Assembly: GCA_903912925.1 (NCBI GenBank) | Contig: CAIWJG010000720.1 | Coordinates: 1 to 33,553, forward strand | Source: an uncultured Verrucomicrobia subdivision 3 bacterium | Lineage (GTDB): Bacteria; Verrucomicrobiota; Verrucomicrobiia; Limisphaerales; UBA8199 | Reading direction: 5' to 3' | Length of the DNA: 33,553 nucleotides | Part shown: positions 1 to 8,054 of the stretch, in pieces | How positions within the stretch are numbered: the first letter of the stretch is position 1 | How the letters are laid out: the number at the start of each line of letters is the position of its first letter | The notes under the pieces: generated by a model | The model's database searches: none | What the model was told of the DNA's origin: nothing | Seen by the model: the letters and a program-made list of their open reading frames with translations, nothing else | Translations under genes and position numbers: made by a program

Positions 1-2
1 AA

Positions 3-125
3 GGCGTTTACCGGAAGGGCGTCAAACTTTGCGGCAAAGAGAAGCGGGAGCTTGAAAAGCGGTTGTCGCGTTCAGACGAACTGCCATGGTGGGACATAAC
101 GATTAAGCCTTTAAGGGTAGTTTAG
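3..125 (+). CDS. 3' end of an upstream gene, possibly an ISAzo13-like transposase (partial)
   Basis: The last 40 codons of an open frame enter from outside the window and stop at TAG 123-125, one base before the histidine kinase start codon. The peptide contains YRKGVKLCGKEKRELEKRL followed by ELPWWDITIKP. From memory, this arrangement (Y-x-K-G-V-K, an acidic/basic helix, then W-x-x-T-I-x-P) resembles the C-terminus of ISAzo13-type transposases, which end in a similar HGEWNYTI-P block. That is family recall, not a search result. The context fits an insertion event, because the next gene begins in the middle of a PAS domain. It could equally be the end of an unrelated protein. Confidence 0.4.
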   Translation, partial: GVYRKGVKLCGKEKRELEKRLSRSDELPWWDITIKPLRVV

Positions 126-126
126 T

Positions 127-3100
127 ATGTTCTTGATCCCTTACCCCATCTTCTACAAGGATGCTTCCGGCAGGTATCTGGGATGCAATCGCGCCTTCGA
201 GCAGGACTTGGGATTGGACCGAGCGCAGATGCTTGGAAAGACGGTTTACGACATTGCCCCACAAGACCTGGCCGAGATCTACCACCAAGCCGATAAGGCG
301 CTGCTGGAGAAGCCAGGGATTCAGATTTACGAGAGTTCGGTGGCTTATGCCGACGGCTCGCGCCGCGAAGTCGTATTCAACACGGCTACTTTTCAAGATG
401 CCGAAGGCAAGGTGGCCGGATTGGTTGGCACCATTATTGATGTCACGGAACGCAAGCGGGCCGAGGAACAAATCCGGCTCCTGGCCGACGCGGTACAAAG
501 CACTCGGGAGATGATTTACATTACGGACCAGGAGAACCGCCTCACCTTTGCCAACCAGGCTTTCCTTCGTGGCCACGGATATGCCACCGAAGAGATCGTG
601 GGCAGAACGCCCGAATTTCTCTATTCGGCCAAGAACCCGCCGGGGCTTTATGACGTCGCTTTGCAGCAAACGCTGCGTGGCGGCTGGAAGGGCGATATCC
701 TCAGCCACCGGAAGGACGGAACGGAGTTCCCCATCTCGCTTATCACTTCTCTGATCAAGAGCCCCGAAGGGCGCACCTTGGGCCTGGTGAGTGTGGCTGG
801 AGACATTTCCGAGCGGATCAGAGCCGAGAAGCGGGAAGTGGCATTCGCGCATCTGGGGTATCGCCTGAGTGCGACCAGCACCGGTGAGCAAGCCGCGGAC
901 ATCATTCTGGACATCGGTTCTGAACTCTTCGGCTGGGATGCGGGCTACGTGGCGATATACTCGCCGGAGCAGGATCAGATCACTCCCCTGCTGACGGTGG
1001 ATACCGTGGAGGGCGAACGGGTCCGACTCCCCCCCACGAGCTCGCCACTCAGCACCACGTCGATGCTGCACCGGGTCATGCAAGAGGGGGCTCAATTGGT
1101 AAACCCGACCAACGAGTCTCGTCGGACGCTAAACCTGATTCGCTTTGGCAACGTCGATCGCCAACCCGCCTCGATGATGTTTGCTCCGATCCGTGCGAAG
1201 GGGGCCGTCATCGGTTTCCTGTCCATCCAAAGCTACACGCCCCGGGCCTATTCCGATGAGGATTTGCAACTCCTGCAAACACTTGCCGATCATTGCGGCG
1301 ACGCCCTGGAGCGCATTAAGGTGGCGGAGGCCCTGCGAGCGGCGGAAGTCAAGTATCGCAACATTGTGGAGAATGCCACGGAAGGCATCTTCCAGACAAC
1401 GCCCGATGGCCGTTTTCGCAGCGCCAATCCGGCCTTGGTGCGCATGCTGGGGTATCAAACGCCCGAAGAATTGATGGCCGAAGTTACCGATCTTGATCGG
1501 CAGGTATATGTCAGACCGGAGAAACGCCAGGAATTGAAGCGGTTGATGGAAACTCAAGGTTCCGTCGAGGGATTTGAATTAGAGCATTACCGGAAGGACG
1601 GCGGCGTATTCTGGGCAAAAGTAAACGGGCGTGCGGTTCGTGACACCAACGGGGCGCTTCAATACTACGAGGGCACCATTCAGGACATTACCAAGCGCAA
1701 GTCCGCGGAAGAGGCGCTTGAAATGAGCCGGATCCTGCAAGACGCCCTGCTGCATAATATTCCCGATCCCGCCTGGCTAAAGGATGCGGAGGGCCGTTTT
1801 CTGGCTTGTAACGAACCCCTGGCAAGGCTGCTGGGTCAACCGCGGCATGCCATCGCCGGCCGAACGCTGCTGGACCTGGATCCGCACGAGGCGGCCCGGC
1901 TCATCGCTGAAGATCAGCAAGTCATGCAGGCGGGCAAGCCGGGTCGGTTTGAGTGGCGCCGAGTCGATCCCCAGGGACGCGTCGGGTGGTTCGAAACTAT
2001 CAAATCGCCCCTCCTCGGCGAGCGGGGGGATGCTACCGGCACTGTGGGCATCGCCCGGGACATCACCGAGCGGAAGTGGGTTGAGAATCTGCTCCGGTGC
2101 CAGCGCGACTTCAGTATCTTCCTGAGTTCGACCGACGATTTGGTCGATGCCGCGGAGCGATTATTGAAGATCATCCTGGAGAATGAAGGCCTGGACTGCG
2201 GCGTGGTGTATCTGGTGGATTCGGAAAAGAACACCTTGGACCTTGCCGCGCACCACGGCCTGTCCGCTGACTTTCACACCCTTTCCTCGCGAGTTGCCGC
2301 GAATCTCCTCCCGAGCCCCTTGGCTGTCGCAGGGCCGGAGCGGTCTCTTGAACAGGCTGGACCGATGGCGGTTATCGTGGAGCAATTCAAACGCGAAGGT
2401 TTGCAGGGCTTGGAGGTCATCCCCATCCAGCACAGCGGCCACGTGGTCGCGGTGCTGATCGTTGGCTCCCTGGTCCACGAGGGGATTCCCGAGGAAACCC
2501 GCCGCGTGGTCGAGGCGCTGGCGGCGCAAGCCGGCGGAGCCATCACCCGGATCCGGGCTGAGCAAGCAATGAGGACCTCTCGGCAGTTGCTGGAGAAGAC
2601 CATCCAAAGTCTTCGCGACGCGGTCTTCATCGTGGATGCCCGGATGACCACCATCCAGGAATGCAATCCAGCGGCTACCCGTCTATTTGGCCATAGCCGC
2701 GAGGAAATGATCGGCCAAAGTCCCGCCCTGTTGCACCTGAACGAAGCGATGCGTGAAGAGTTCAGGCGACACCTGGAGGCGGCGGTCAAAGAGAGCGGAC
2801 TTCTGAGCGATTTCGAGTGCACCCTGAAGCGCAAGGATGGCACCTCGTTTCCCAGCGAATTCACCCTCGTGCCCCTCAGAAATGAGCATGGCCAGATTGT
2901 GACCTGGGTAGGCGTGGTTCGGGACATCACCGAGCGCAAGAGGACGGAAGAAGGGTTGCGGGAGTTGTCCCGGCACATCATCGAGGCCCAGGAAGCCGAG
3001 CGCAAGCGCGTCGCGCGCGATCTCCACGACAGTGTCAATCAGGTCATTGCCTCCGCCAAGATGCGGCTGCGGAAAGTGGAGGTCAGTGTGGCGCTGAACC

Positions 3101-3615
3101 CCGTGGCCAAGGAGTTGCTCGCACGCTGCGACGAACTGCTCGTCCAGGCGCTGGAGGAAAACCGCCGCATCGCCCACGACCTCCGCCCCACCGACCTGGA
3201 CGCGCTCGGATTCACGGATGCTTGCCGTAACTTCTGCCAGCAGTTCCAGGCGCGGACGAATCTGGTGGTGAAAACCCGCCTCGCACGATTTGCCCAACGT
3301 TGTCCGCCAGCCACGGAACTGAATCTCTTTCGCATTGTCCAGGAGTCCCTCAACAACGTCGAAAAGCACGCCCACGCCAAAACCGTCCGGCTGCAAATTG
3401 CCTTTCGGCCGGGGGAGCTGCGGTTACGAATCCAAGATGACGGGCACGGCTTCGACCCCAGTGCGGTTAGGCCGGCCAGACGGAAAGGGGGAGGCATCGG
3501 CCTCACAAATATACGCGAACGGGCCGCAATCCTGGGGGGAACCTGCGAGGTGGTATCCGCGCCAAACCAGGGGACAGCCATCACCGTGCGCGTGCCTTTT
3601 CAGGACCACCACTGA
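127..3615 (+). CDS. Multi-PAS/GAF sensor histidine kinase (NarL-type, HisKA_3), N-terminally truncated
   Basis: A soluble sensor kinase of 1162 residues with no membrane segment. Domains in order: PAS (1-115, beginning inside the fold at IPYPIFYKD), PAS (117-236), GAF (237-402), PAS (403-530), PAS (531-655), GAF (656-815), PAS (816-945), HisKA_3 dimerisation helix (946-1020) and HATPase_c (about 1060-1160). Each PAS ends in the usual D-I-T-E-R-K linker. The phospho-acceptor is His967 in ARDLHDSVNQ. The ATP-binding N box is ESLNNVEKHAHA and the G box is DDGHGFD. Known for the family: autophosphorylation and transfer to a LuxR-type regulator. One such regulator lies tail to tail 14 bases downstream. 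ATG 127 is the only usable start, because stop codons precede it in frame. The missing start of PAS1 suggests that a longer ancestral gene was cut by an insertion upstream. Confidence 0.93.
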   Translation: MFLIPYPIFYKDASGRYLGCNRAFEQDLGLDRAQMLGKTVYDIAPQDLAEIYHQADKALLEKPGIQIYESSVAYADGSRREVVFNTATFQDAEGKVAGLVGTIIDVTERKRAEEQIRLLADAVQSTREMIYITDQENRLTFANQAFLRGHGYATEEIVGRTPEFLYSAKNPPGLYDVALQQTLRGGWKGDILSHRKDGTEFPISLITSLIKSPEGRTLGLVSVAGDISERIRAEKREVAFAHLGYRLSATSTGEQAADIILDIGSELFGWDAGYVAIYSPEQDQITPLLTVDTVEGERVRLPPTSSPLSTTSMLHRVMQEGAQLVNPTNESRRTLNLIRFGNVDRQPASMMFAPIRAKGAVIGFLSIQSYTPRAYSDEDLQLLQTLADHCGDALERIKVAEALRAAEVKYRNIVENATEGIFQTTPDGRFRSANPALVRMLGYQTPEELMAEVTDLDRQVYVRPEKRQELKRLMETQGSVEGFELEHYRKDGGVFWAKVNGRAVRDTNGALQYYEGTIQDITKRKSAEEALEMSRILQDALLHNIPDPAWLKDAEGRFLACNEPLARLLGQPRHAIAGRTLLDLDPHEAARLIAEDQQVMQAGKPGRFEWRRVDPQGRVGWFETIKSPLLGERGDATGTVGIARDITERKWVENLLRCQRDFSIFLSSTDDLVDAAERLLKIILENEGLDCGVVYLVDSEKNTLDLAAHHGLSADFHTLSSRVAANLLPSPLAVAGPERSLEQAGPMAVIVEQFKREGLQGLEVIPIQHSGHVVAVLIVGSLVHEGIPEETRRVVEALAAQAGGAITRIRAEQAMRTSRQLLEKTIQSLRDAVFIVDARMTTIQECNPAATRLFGHSREEMIGQSPALLHLNEAMREEFRRHLEAAVKESGLLSDFECTLKRKDGTSFPSEFTLVPLRNEHGQIVTWVGVVRDITERKRTEEGLRELSRHIIEAQEAERKRVARDLHDSVNQVIASAKMRLRKVEVSVALNPVAKELLARCDELLVQALEENRRIAHDLRPTDLDALGFTDACRNFCQQFQARTNLVVKTRLARFAQRCPPATELNLFRIVQESLNNVEKHAHAKTVRLQIAFRPGELRLRIQDDGHGFDPSAVRPARRKGGGIGLTNIRERAAILGGTCEVVSAPNQGTAITVRVPFQDHH

Positions 3616-3629
3616 CTACAGACCTAGGC

Positions 3630-4322
3630 TCAACCTTTGCCGCCCTCGACCCAGCAGACGGCGTAACGGATCAGGGCGTTAGTGCTCTTCAAGTTTAGTT
3701 TCCTCTTGATCTGCGCGCACCGGGCGTTGACCGTCGTCGCCTGAAGCTGGAGCTGTCGGGCAATCTCAAGGTTGGTATTGCCCTCACCCAGCAGTTTCAG
3801 CACTTCGAGCTCCATGTCTGTGAGTTGACCTAGCGGGCGGCTCTTCGGCTTGGAACCGGGGCCTTGAGCCTCCTTTGCCCCCCTGGCCATGACCTCGTCG
3901 CTGACATAGATGCGTCCAGCCAGCACATCGCGAATGGCATGGATGACCTCCTCCGGGTCCTCCTGTTTCATAATGTAGCCGTCTCCCCCGGCTCGCAGAA
4001 CCCGGTCGGCATAGAGCGCTTCGTCGTGCATCGAAAGCACCAGCAGCTTGACGCTGCCGTTTCGAGCCCGCAGTTCTTTGATTAACTCCAGCCCGCTCTT
4101 GCCCGGCAGCGAAATATCCACCAGCACCAGATCGGGCTTGAGGTCGGGGATGGCCTCGAGGGCGTGCTCCGCGTCCTCCGATTCCCCGCATACGGTCAAA
4201 TCATCCTCGCTGTTTATAACTTGCACCAAACCCTCGCGAAAGACCGGGTGATCCTCCACGATAAACACCTTCCGGGGAGCCGTGGGGATCGAGTCTTCAA
4301 CTGGAGAAAACTTTGGCTTCAT
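3630..4322 (-). CDS. NarL/FixJ-family response regulator (receiver + LuxR-type HTH)
   Basis: A 230-residue two-domain regulator. The receiver (about 17-135) has the acidic pair in IVEDH, phospho-acceptor Asp69 in VLVDISLPGKSG, Ser97 in the Thr/Ser position and Lys119 in YIMKQ. A charged linker leads to a LuxR/GerE helix-turn-helix (about 165-225) containing LTDMELEVLKLLGEGNTN and a recognition helix near TTVNARCAQIKRKL. The family is activated by NarL-type kinases such as the one ending 14 bases away on the other strand, so they probably form a pair although they are not co-transcribed. The start is ATG 4322, with a short disordered leader before the first beta strand. A perfect 10-bp palindrome lies 19 bases upstream of the start codon. 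Confidence 0.93.
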   Translation of the reverse strand: MKPKFSPVEDSIPTAPRKVFIVEDHPVFREGLVQVINSEDDLTVCGESEDAEHALEAIPDLKPDLVLVDISLPGKSGLELIKELRARNGSVKLLVLSMHDEALYADRVLRAGGDGYIMKQEDPEEVIHAIRDVLAGRIYVSDEVMARGAKEAQGPGSKPKSRPLGQLTDMELEVLKLLGEGNTNLEIARQLQLQATTVNARCAQIKRKLNLKSTNALIRYAVCWVEGGKG

Positions 4323-4340
4323 CTGTCATTGTTCTTTCGA

Positions 4341-4350
4341 TGGTTAACCA
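4341..4350. promoter_or_regulatory. Perfect palindrome upstream of the response regulator
   Basis: TGGTTAACCA is its own reverse complement and lies 19-28 bases upstream of the response regulator start (ATG 4322, minus strand). The position would suit an operator, perhaps for autoregulation. A 10-bp palindrome can also arise by chance. Confidence 0.25.
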
Positions 4351-4592
4351 TTCAGATTTGTTCACGCACCACGCGCGCGCCGGCAGGATCCCTTTGCCCT
4401 CCTGCTCGCCAAGGCAATGCTATCCGTGAACCTGCTCGGTTCTGGACAACTCGCGTTCCCCCTGATTCGCATGCCGAGCCCGGTGGTTGAAACGACGGTG
4501 CAGAGTAGCTGCGCCTCGACTTAAGTCAACGCCGAATAACACATAATTTGGTTGCAGGTAAGCAACCGGCGGATAAGACGACCCTCGTGAGC

Positions 4593-4961
4593 TTATCTAG
4601 CCGCGAGCAGTTTATCCACAGCCTCCTTGAGTGTGAGGAGATGAGTCGGTCTTTGGATCACCACATCCAGACTGGATCGGTCGTCGGGAGGATTTCCCGA
4701 ATACATCAGGACCGGAGTGGACGAAGATCGCATCTTGATGACGTGTGCCATCTCAGCGCCAGTCATGCCGGGCATGGAATTGTCAGTGACCACCACGTCG
4801 TGGATTGCCGGATTGAACAGGGCGAGCGCTTCCTCTGCCGTCCGCGCGGCATCCACGGCAAAGCCGAAGCTCGTTAGAAACCACCTGGTCGTAACGCGAA
4901 TGTCATCGACATCATCCACCAGAAGAATCGTCTTCACCGCGCTATGAGTCGGCCGTTCCAC
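4593..4961 (-). CDS. Single-domain CheY-like response regulator
   Basis: A 122-residue stand-alone receiver domain. The acidic pocket is VDDVDD (residues 15-20), the phospho-acceptor is Asp60 in VVVTDNSMPGMTG, and Ser88 in MYSGN fills the Thr/Ser position. The nearly invariant Lys before the cis-Pro is Arg104 here (VIQRP), a conservative but unusual change. There is no output domain, so it would act through protein contact or as a phosphate sink or shuttle for a kinase such as the one at the left of the window. The start is GTG 4961; I see no in-frame ATG just upstream. It shares the strand of the NarL-type regulator, but a 270-base gap separates them. Confidence 0.85.
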   Translation of the reverse strand: MERPTHSAVKTILLVDDVDDIRVTTRWFLTSFGFAVDAARTAEEALALFNPAIHDVVVTDNSMPGMTGAEMAHVIKMRSSSTPVLMYSGNPPDDRSSLDVVIQRPTHLLTLKEAVDKLLAAR

Positions 4962-5057
4962 AATATGTACATACTTATTTGTAGCAGCTTATTATGCCAC
5001 AATCCATCCAGCTCTGGGACATCTTTAGGCAGCAAAGGGACATGAAAGAAGGAAGGA

Positions 5058-5105
5058 TTGCCTGTAAGGCAAAGCCCTCATCAAGTTGTAAGGCTTTGCC
5101 TTACA
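5058..5105. repeat. Nested inverted repeats (alternative hairpins)
   Basis: TGTAAGGCAAAGCC (5063-5076) is exactly complementary to GGCTTTGCCTTACA (5092-5105), giving a 14-bp stem with a 15-base loop. The right arm also folds on itself as TGTAAGGC-TTT-GCCTTACA (5087-5105), and the left arm as TTGCC-TGTAA-GGCAA (5058-5072). The segment can therefore form either one long or two short hairpins. No run of T follows, so it is not a classical terminator. It may be a small palindromic repeat element or a regulator-binding site. Confidence 0.7.
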
Positions 5106-5340
5106 CGGGTCCGTATTTTGTGTCCAAAATATGATTACCTTTGTCCTAAACGTGTATAGACTCGAAACACGGGGTATGGTTTAGTTGTGCGACGATAGGG
5201 TTATGAGTGTCGAATCGGTGACTTCGCAGGAGGCCAGCACTCAACCCAGCGGTCGGACAATGTGCTTGGGAGCCCCCCAGGGGGCATTGCAGGAGCCTCA
5301 GTGCAGGCCGCGTTGAGGTTAATAATTACGTGGGGACAAC

Positions 5341-5496
5341 ATGAACAGAAGATTAAGGGAAAGTCGAGGTTGTGAGGCGGCCGCGAAAGCGGGCTTGGCA
5401 GGGGCGTTTGCTGTGGGGACGGAGTGTCGTTGTGGCTCTTGGGGCCACCTGCCCCTGGTGGTAACCGCCGGCCATTTCGCACCCAGGAGGTTCTGA
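5341..5496 (+). CDS. Small open frame upstream of the AraC gene (hypothetical, 51 aa)
   Basis: An ATG at 5341 preceded by GGGGA opens 51 codons that end in TGA at 5494-5496, directly touching the ATG of the AraC gene. The product begins MNRRLRESRGCEAAAKAG and has no recognisable domain. The exact abutment could mean a translated leader, but the composition is unremarkable and it may be noise. Confidence 0.25.
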   Translation: MNRRLRESRGCEAAAKAGLAGAFAVGTECRCGSWGHLPLVVTAGHFAPRRF

Positions 5497-6561
5497 ATGC
5501 TTGCTCAGGATTATCTGACTCTGCGACTGGTTCGCCTCAAAGCCCCTGACGAATGGGTCAGTAAGCAGGACGGACTTTGTTTCCTGTTCCCCAAGGGAGG
5601 TGCCGGGAAATGCCTCTGTGGACCGCTTAACCAACGGCTGGCGCCGGGAGACGTGCTCGTAATGGACGGTGCGGTCGGCAGCAAGCTCTGCGCCCCTGAT
5701 CGCGGCGAGATGGTCTTTGCCTGCTTCTCGGTGTGCTTTGAAAACTTGCTACCTCTCTTTGCCAGCAATGAAATCTGCCTGTTGCAGGGCATTATCGACA
5801 ATTTCAAACGAGCCAAGCTGTATCCGGCATCCAGCCCGCTGGCCGTGGAATGCCACCGGCTGCTCGCCGAGGTCCCGCCCCAGTTCAATCTCGATCACCG
5901 CTGTCAGTTGCTGCGGGTCGCCGCCGCCGTATTGACCGTTGAATTCACGAAAGCGCACAGCCAGCGCGTCGGGTTTATCCGCCCCGAGGACCACATGATT
6001 CAGGTGTTCGAGAAACTATCGGCTACCGATCTCGCTGGCTTATCGGTGCCGGAATTGGCAGGCAAATTCGGCTGTAGCCGGCGCCATCTCAATCGCCTGT
6101 TTCACCAGCACTTTGGTGTTTCCGTGGCAGCCCTCCGGATGGAAATGCGCCTGTTAAGAGCCGTGTCCTTGCTGCGAAACCCGGACGTCAAAGTCATCAA
6201 CGTGGCCGAAGAATGCGGGTTCAACCACTTGGGCCTGTTCAATATTTGCTTCAAGCGACGATTTGGCACCAGCCCGGGTCAATGGCGGAATAAGACTGTC
6301 CCGAACGAGCGCCGACCGACCGGACTGGGCGCCGCCGCCCCGGATTGTCATCTACGACTCAGCGGGTTGTGCCCGTGGACCGGCCAGCCCGAGCACCGCG
6401 ATGCCGTTCCTCAACCGCCGCCTCAGACTCAGAAAGCAGTTCCGCCAAGGGCTTCGACGAGCGCCTGCGCTCTGGATGGGGGCGTCGAGGTGCCAGCCCT
6501 TGCCGGGCAGCCGAAGCTTAGCCGAGGAGTCTCCTCGCGCGCACTTGCGGCAGCCTGCTGA
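5497..6561 (+). CDS. AraC-family transcriptional regulator with atypical C-terminal extension
   Basis: A 354-residue regulator. Residues 1-165 form a divergent N-terminal sensing part with a short cupin-like stretch (RLAPGDVLVMDG, 48-58). Residues about 180-266 carry the paired AraC helix-turn-helices: ELAGKFGCSRRHLNRLFHQHFG and VAEECGFNHLGLFNICFKRRFGTSPGQWR. A typical AraC protein ends at this point. Here another 88 residues rich in Pro, Ala and Arg follow (267-354), which may be read-through of non-coding DNA after loss of the original stop. AGGAGG at 5485-5490 fixes the start at ATG 5497. It precedes the export genes on the same strand by 17 bases, so it is a plausible regulator of EPS export and may share its transcript. 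Confidence 0.88.
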   Translation: MLAQDYLTLRLVRLKAPDEWVSKQDGLCFLFPKGGAGKCLCGPLNQRLAPGDVLVMDGAVGSKLCAPDRGEMVFACFSVCFENLLPLFASNEICLLQGIIDNFKRAKLYPASSPLAVECHRLLAEVPPQFNLDHRCQLLRVAAAVLTVEFTKAHSQRVGFIRPEDHMIQVFEKLSATDLAGLSVPELAGKFGCSRRHLNRLFHQHFGVSVAALRMEMRLLRAVSLLRNPDVKVINVAEECGFNHLGLFNICFKRRFGTSPGQWRNKTVPNERRPTGLGAAAPDCHLRLSGLCPWTGQPEHRDAVPQPPPQTQKAVPPRASTSACALDGGVEVPALAGQPKLSRGVSSRALAAAC

Positions 6562-6578
6562 ATTCCTGAGGGGAACAC

Positions 6579-8054
6579 ATGTCTAAACGCCACGCTGCCA
6601 ACACATCCAGGGCTTCATCAAGCTCCGGTCTGAAGGCTCTCCTGAATGGGGCGGGGACCGCCTGTCCCTGCATTCATGCTGGCCCGGGCGGAGCGCCGGC
6701 TTCCAGGCTGGCTTATCACTCCCAGAGCCCACGGGCGCGGGCAAATCACCGCTCGTGGCCCAAGGACGGCTTAAGCCGGCCTGGAGGCCGGCGCTCCGCT
6801 CTGTCTGCATTTTGTGCCGGCCGCTGCCTGGTTGCGGCACTCGCACTAAGCGCCAGCCCCGCCTCCGCCCAGGAGGCGCTGCACTATTCCATGGCCGGCG
6901 ACGCCGCGGCGGAAGCCCGGAACCTCCAGCAGCAACCCCAGGACTATACCATTAAGTCCGGCGACTTCCGACTGCTGGTCACGCCTTCGCTGCGCTTTGA
7001 CTGGAATAGTAATATCAACACTGCGCACACAAACGCGCTGTCGGATTTCATACTTTTCCCGGCGCTGGGGTTGGATATGAGCTATCCCCTCACTGAGCGA
7101 AACGTGCTGCGGCTTAACGTTACGTTCGGCTATAAGGAATACCTGGAGCAAAGCCAGTATAGCGGCTGGGATGTGCATTCGGGGTCCGCGCTCTCTTACG
7201 ACATTTACGTTAAGGACTTCTGGATTAATCTCCACGACCGGTTCAGCTACAGCCAGGATCCCTCCCAGACAGCCGCGGTCGCCAACACCGGGACCTACGG
7301 AACCGCTCAAAACACCGCCGGGCTTAATACCACCTGGGATCTGGAGGACGTGACTTTGAGCCTCGGTTACGATCACCTGAACTATTGGTCAACCTCTCAG
7401 GCGTACAGCTACACCGACCACGCCTCCGAAATGGTCGTTGGGCGGGGCGGATTCAAGTTTCACCCCACCTTGACTGCCGGCCTCGAGGGCACCGTTTCGT
7501 ACACCGCCTACGACCAGACCGCGCTCAACAACAACATGGGCTACAGTGCGGGGGTGTATGCGGACTGGCAGCCCGGCCATTACTTTCACCTCCAGCCCCG
7601 CTTCGGCTACATGATTTATCAATTCGAGCAAACGAGCCAGACCATTCCGGCGGTAAACCAGAACGCGTGGTACCTCGACCTGACAGCCACCCACGATATC
7701 AGCGACGCTGTGAGCTACTCGGTCAGCGCCGGGCACGAACTGACCCTCGGCATCTACGGTGACACCATCGAGGACTGGTATCTCCGACCAAGCGTCAGCT
7801 TGAAGATCATCAAGAACCTGACGCTCAACACCTCCTTCTCTTACCAGCACGGGACCCAGGGCCTCGGAAACCTTACGGGAAGTCTGGCCGAAAACTTCGA
7901 TTGGTTCACCTGGAGCATCGGTCTCAGCCGCCCGCTCATCAAACGGCTCACCATCGGGTTACACTATCAGCTCACCCTCCGAACCTCGAACTACCCGTCG
8001 CGCGAATACAATCAAAACCTGGTCGGCCTCCAGCTCACCTACAACCTCCCATGA
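6579..8054 (+). CDS. Outer-membrane beta-barrel protein of the EPS operon (EpsL-like porin)
   Basis: A 491-residue protein. From about residue 115 onward it shows alternating hydrophobic/polar strands rich in Tyr, Trp and Thr (for example VTPSLRFDWNSNIN, LRLNVTFGYKEYLEQS, VSYSVSAGHELTLG), ending in LVGLQLTYNLP as outer-membrane barrels do. A hydrophobic signal sequence with an Ala-x-Ala site lies far inside (CLVAALALSASPASAQ, about 84-99), preceded by roughly 80 hydrophilic residues, which is very long for a signal n-region. That extension is partly encoded by a 28-bp inverted repeat (6688-6715 and 6772-6799). GAGGGGA at 6568-6574 supports ATG 6579, so the extension is probably translated. 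The stop overlaps the start of the export gene by 4 bases. By position it may be the outer-membrane channel or secretin partner for EPS; specificity is unknown. Confidence 0.8.
   Translation: MSKRHAANTSRASSSSGLKALLNGAGTACPCIHAGPGGAPASRLAYHSQSPRARANHRSWPKDGLSRPGGRRSALSAFCAGRCLVAALALSASPASAQEALHYSMAGDAAAEARNLQQQPQDYTIKSGDFRLLVTPSLRFDWNSNINTAHTNALSDFILFPALGLDMSYPLTERNVLRLNVTFGYKEYLEQSQYSGWDVHSGSALSYDIYVKDFWINLHDRFSYSQDPSQTAAVANTGTYGTAQNTAGLNTTWDLEDVTLSLGYDHLNYWSTSQAYSYTDHASEMVVGRGGFKFHPTLTAGLEGTVSYTAYDQTALNNNMGYSAGVYADWQPGHYFHLQPRFGYMIYQFEQTSQTIPAVNQNAWYLDLTATHDISDAVSYSVSAGHELTLGIYGDTIEDWYLRPSVSLKIIKNLTLNTSFSYQHGTQGLGNLTGSLAENFDWFTWSIGLSRPLIKRLTIGLHYQLTLRTSNYPSREYNQNLVGLQLTYNLP
6688..6799. repeat. 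28-bp imperfect inverted repeat inside the beta-barrel gene
   Basis: The arms 6688-6715 and 6772-6799 are complementary over 28 bases with two mismatches (both T versus C) and are separated by 56 bases. The core is GGAGCGCCGGC. The element lies between the start codon and the signal sequence of the beta-barrel gene and keeps the reading frame open. It looks like a REP or MITE-like palindromic element. Confidence 0.8.

Larger units (their letters stand above)
4962..5496. other. Intergenic region between divergent regulators, with nested hairpins
   Basis: No convincing protein gene occupies this gap. It holds a compact set of inverted repeats at 5058-5105 and an AT-richer stretch at about 5110-5210 that is the likeliest promoter area for the AraC gene. 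The last part (about 5200-5496) is GC-rich and contains only tiny open frames. Confidence 0.5.

Noticed and set aside
103..1095. Long minus-strand open frame opposite the sensor kinase
   Set aside because: It is antisense to clear PAS and GAF domains, has no domain of its own, and follows from codon bias.
2274..3396. Minus-strand frames opposite the kinase core
   Set aside because: Antisense to the HisKA_3/HATPase region; low-information Arg/Ser-rich translations.
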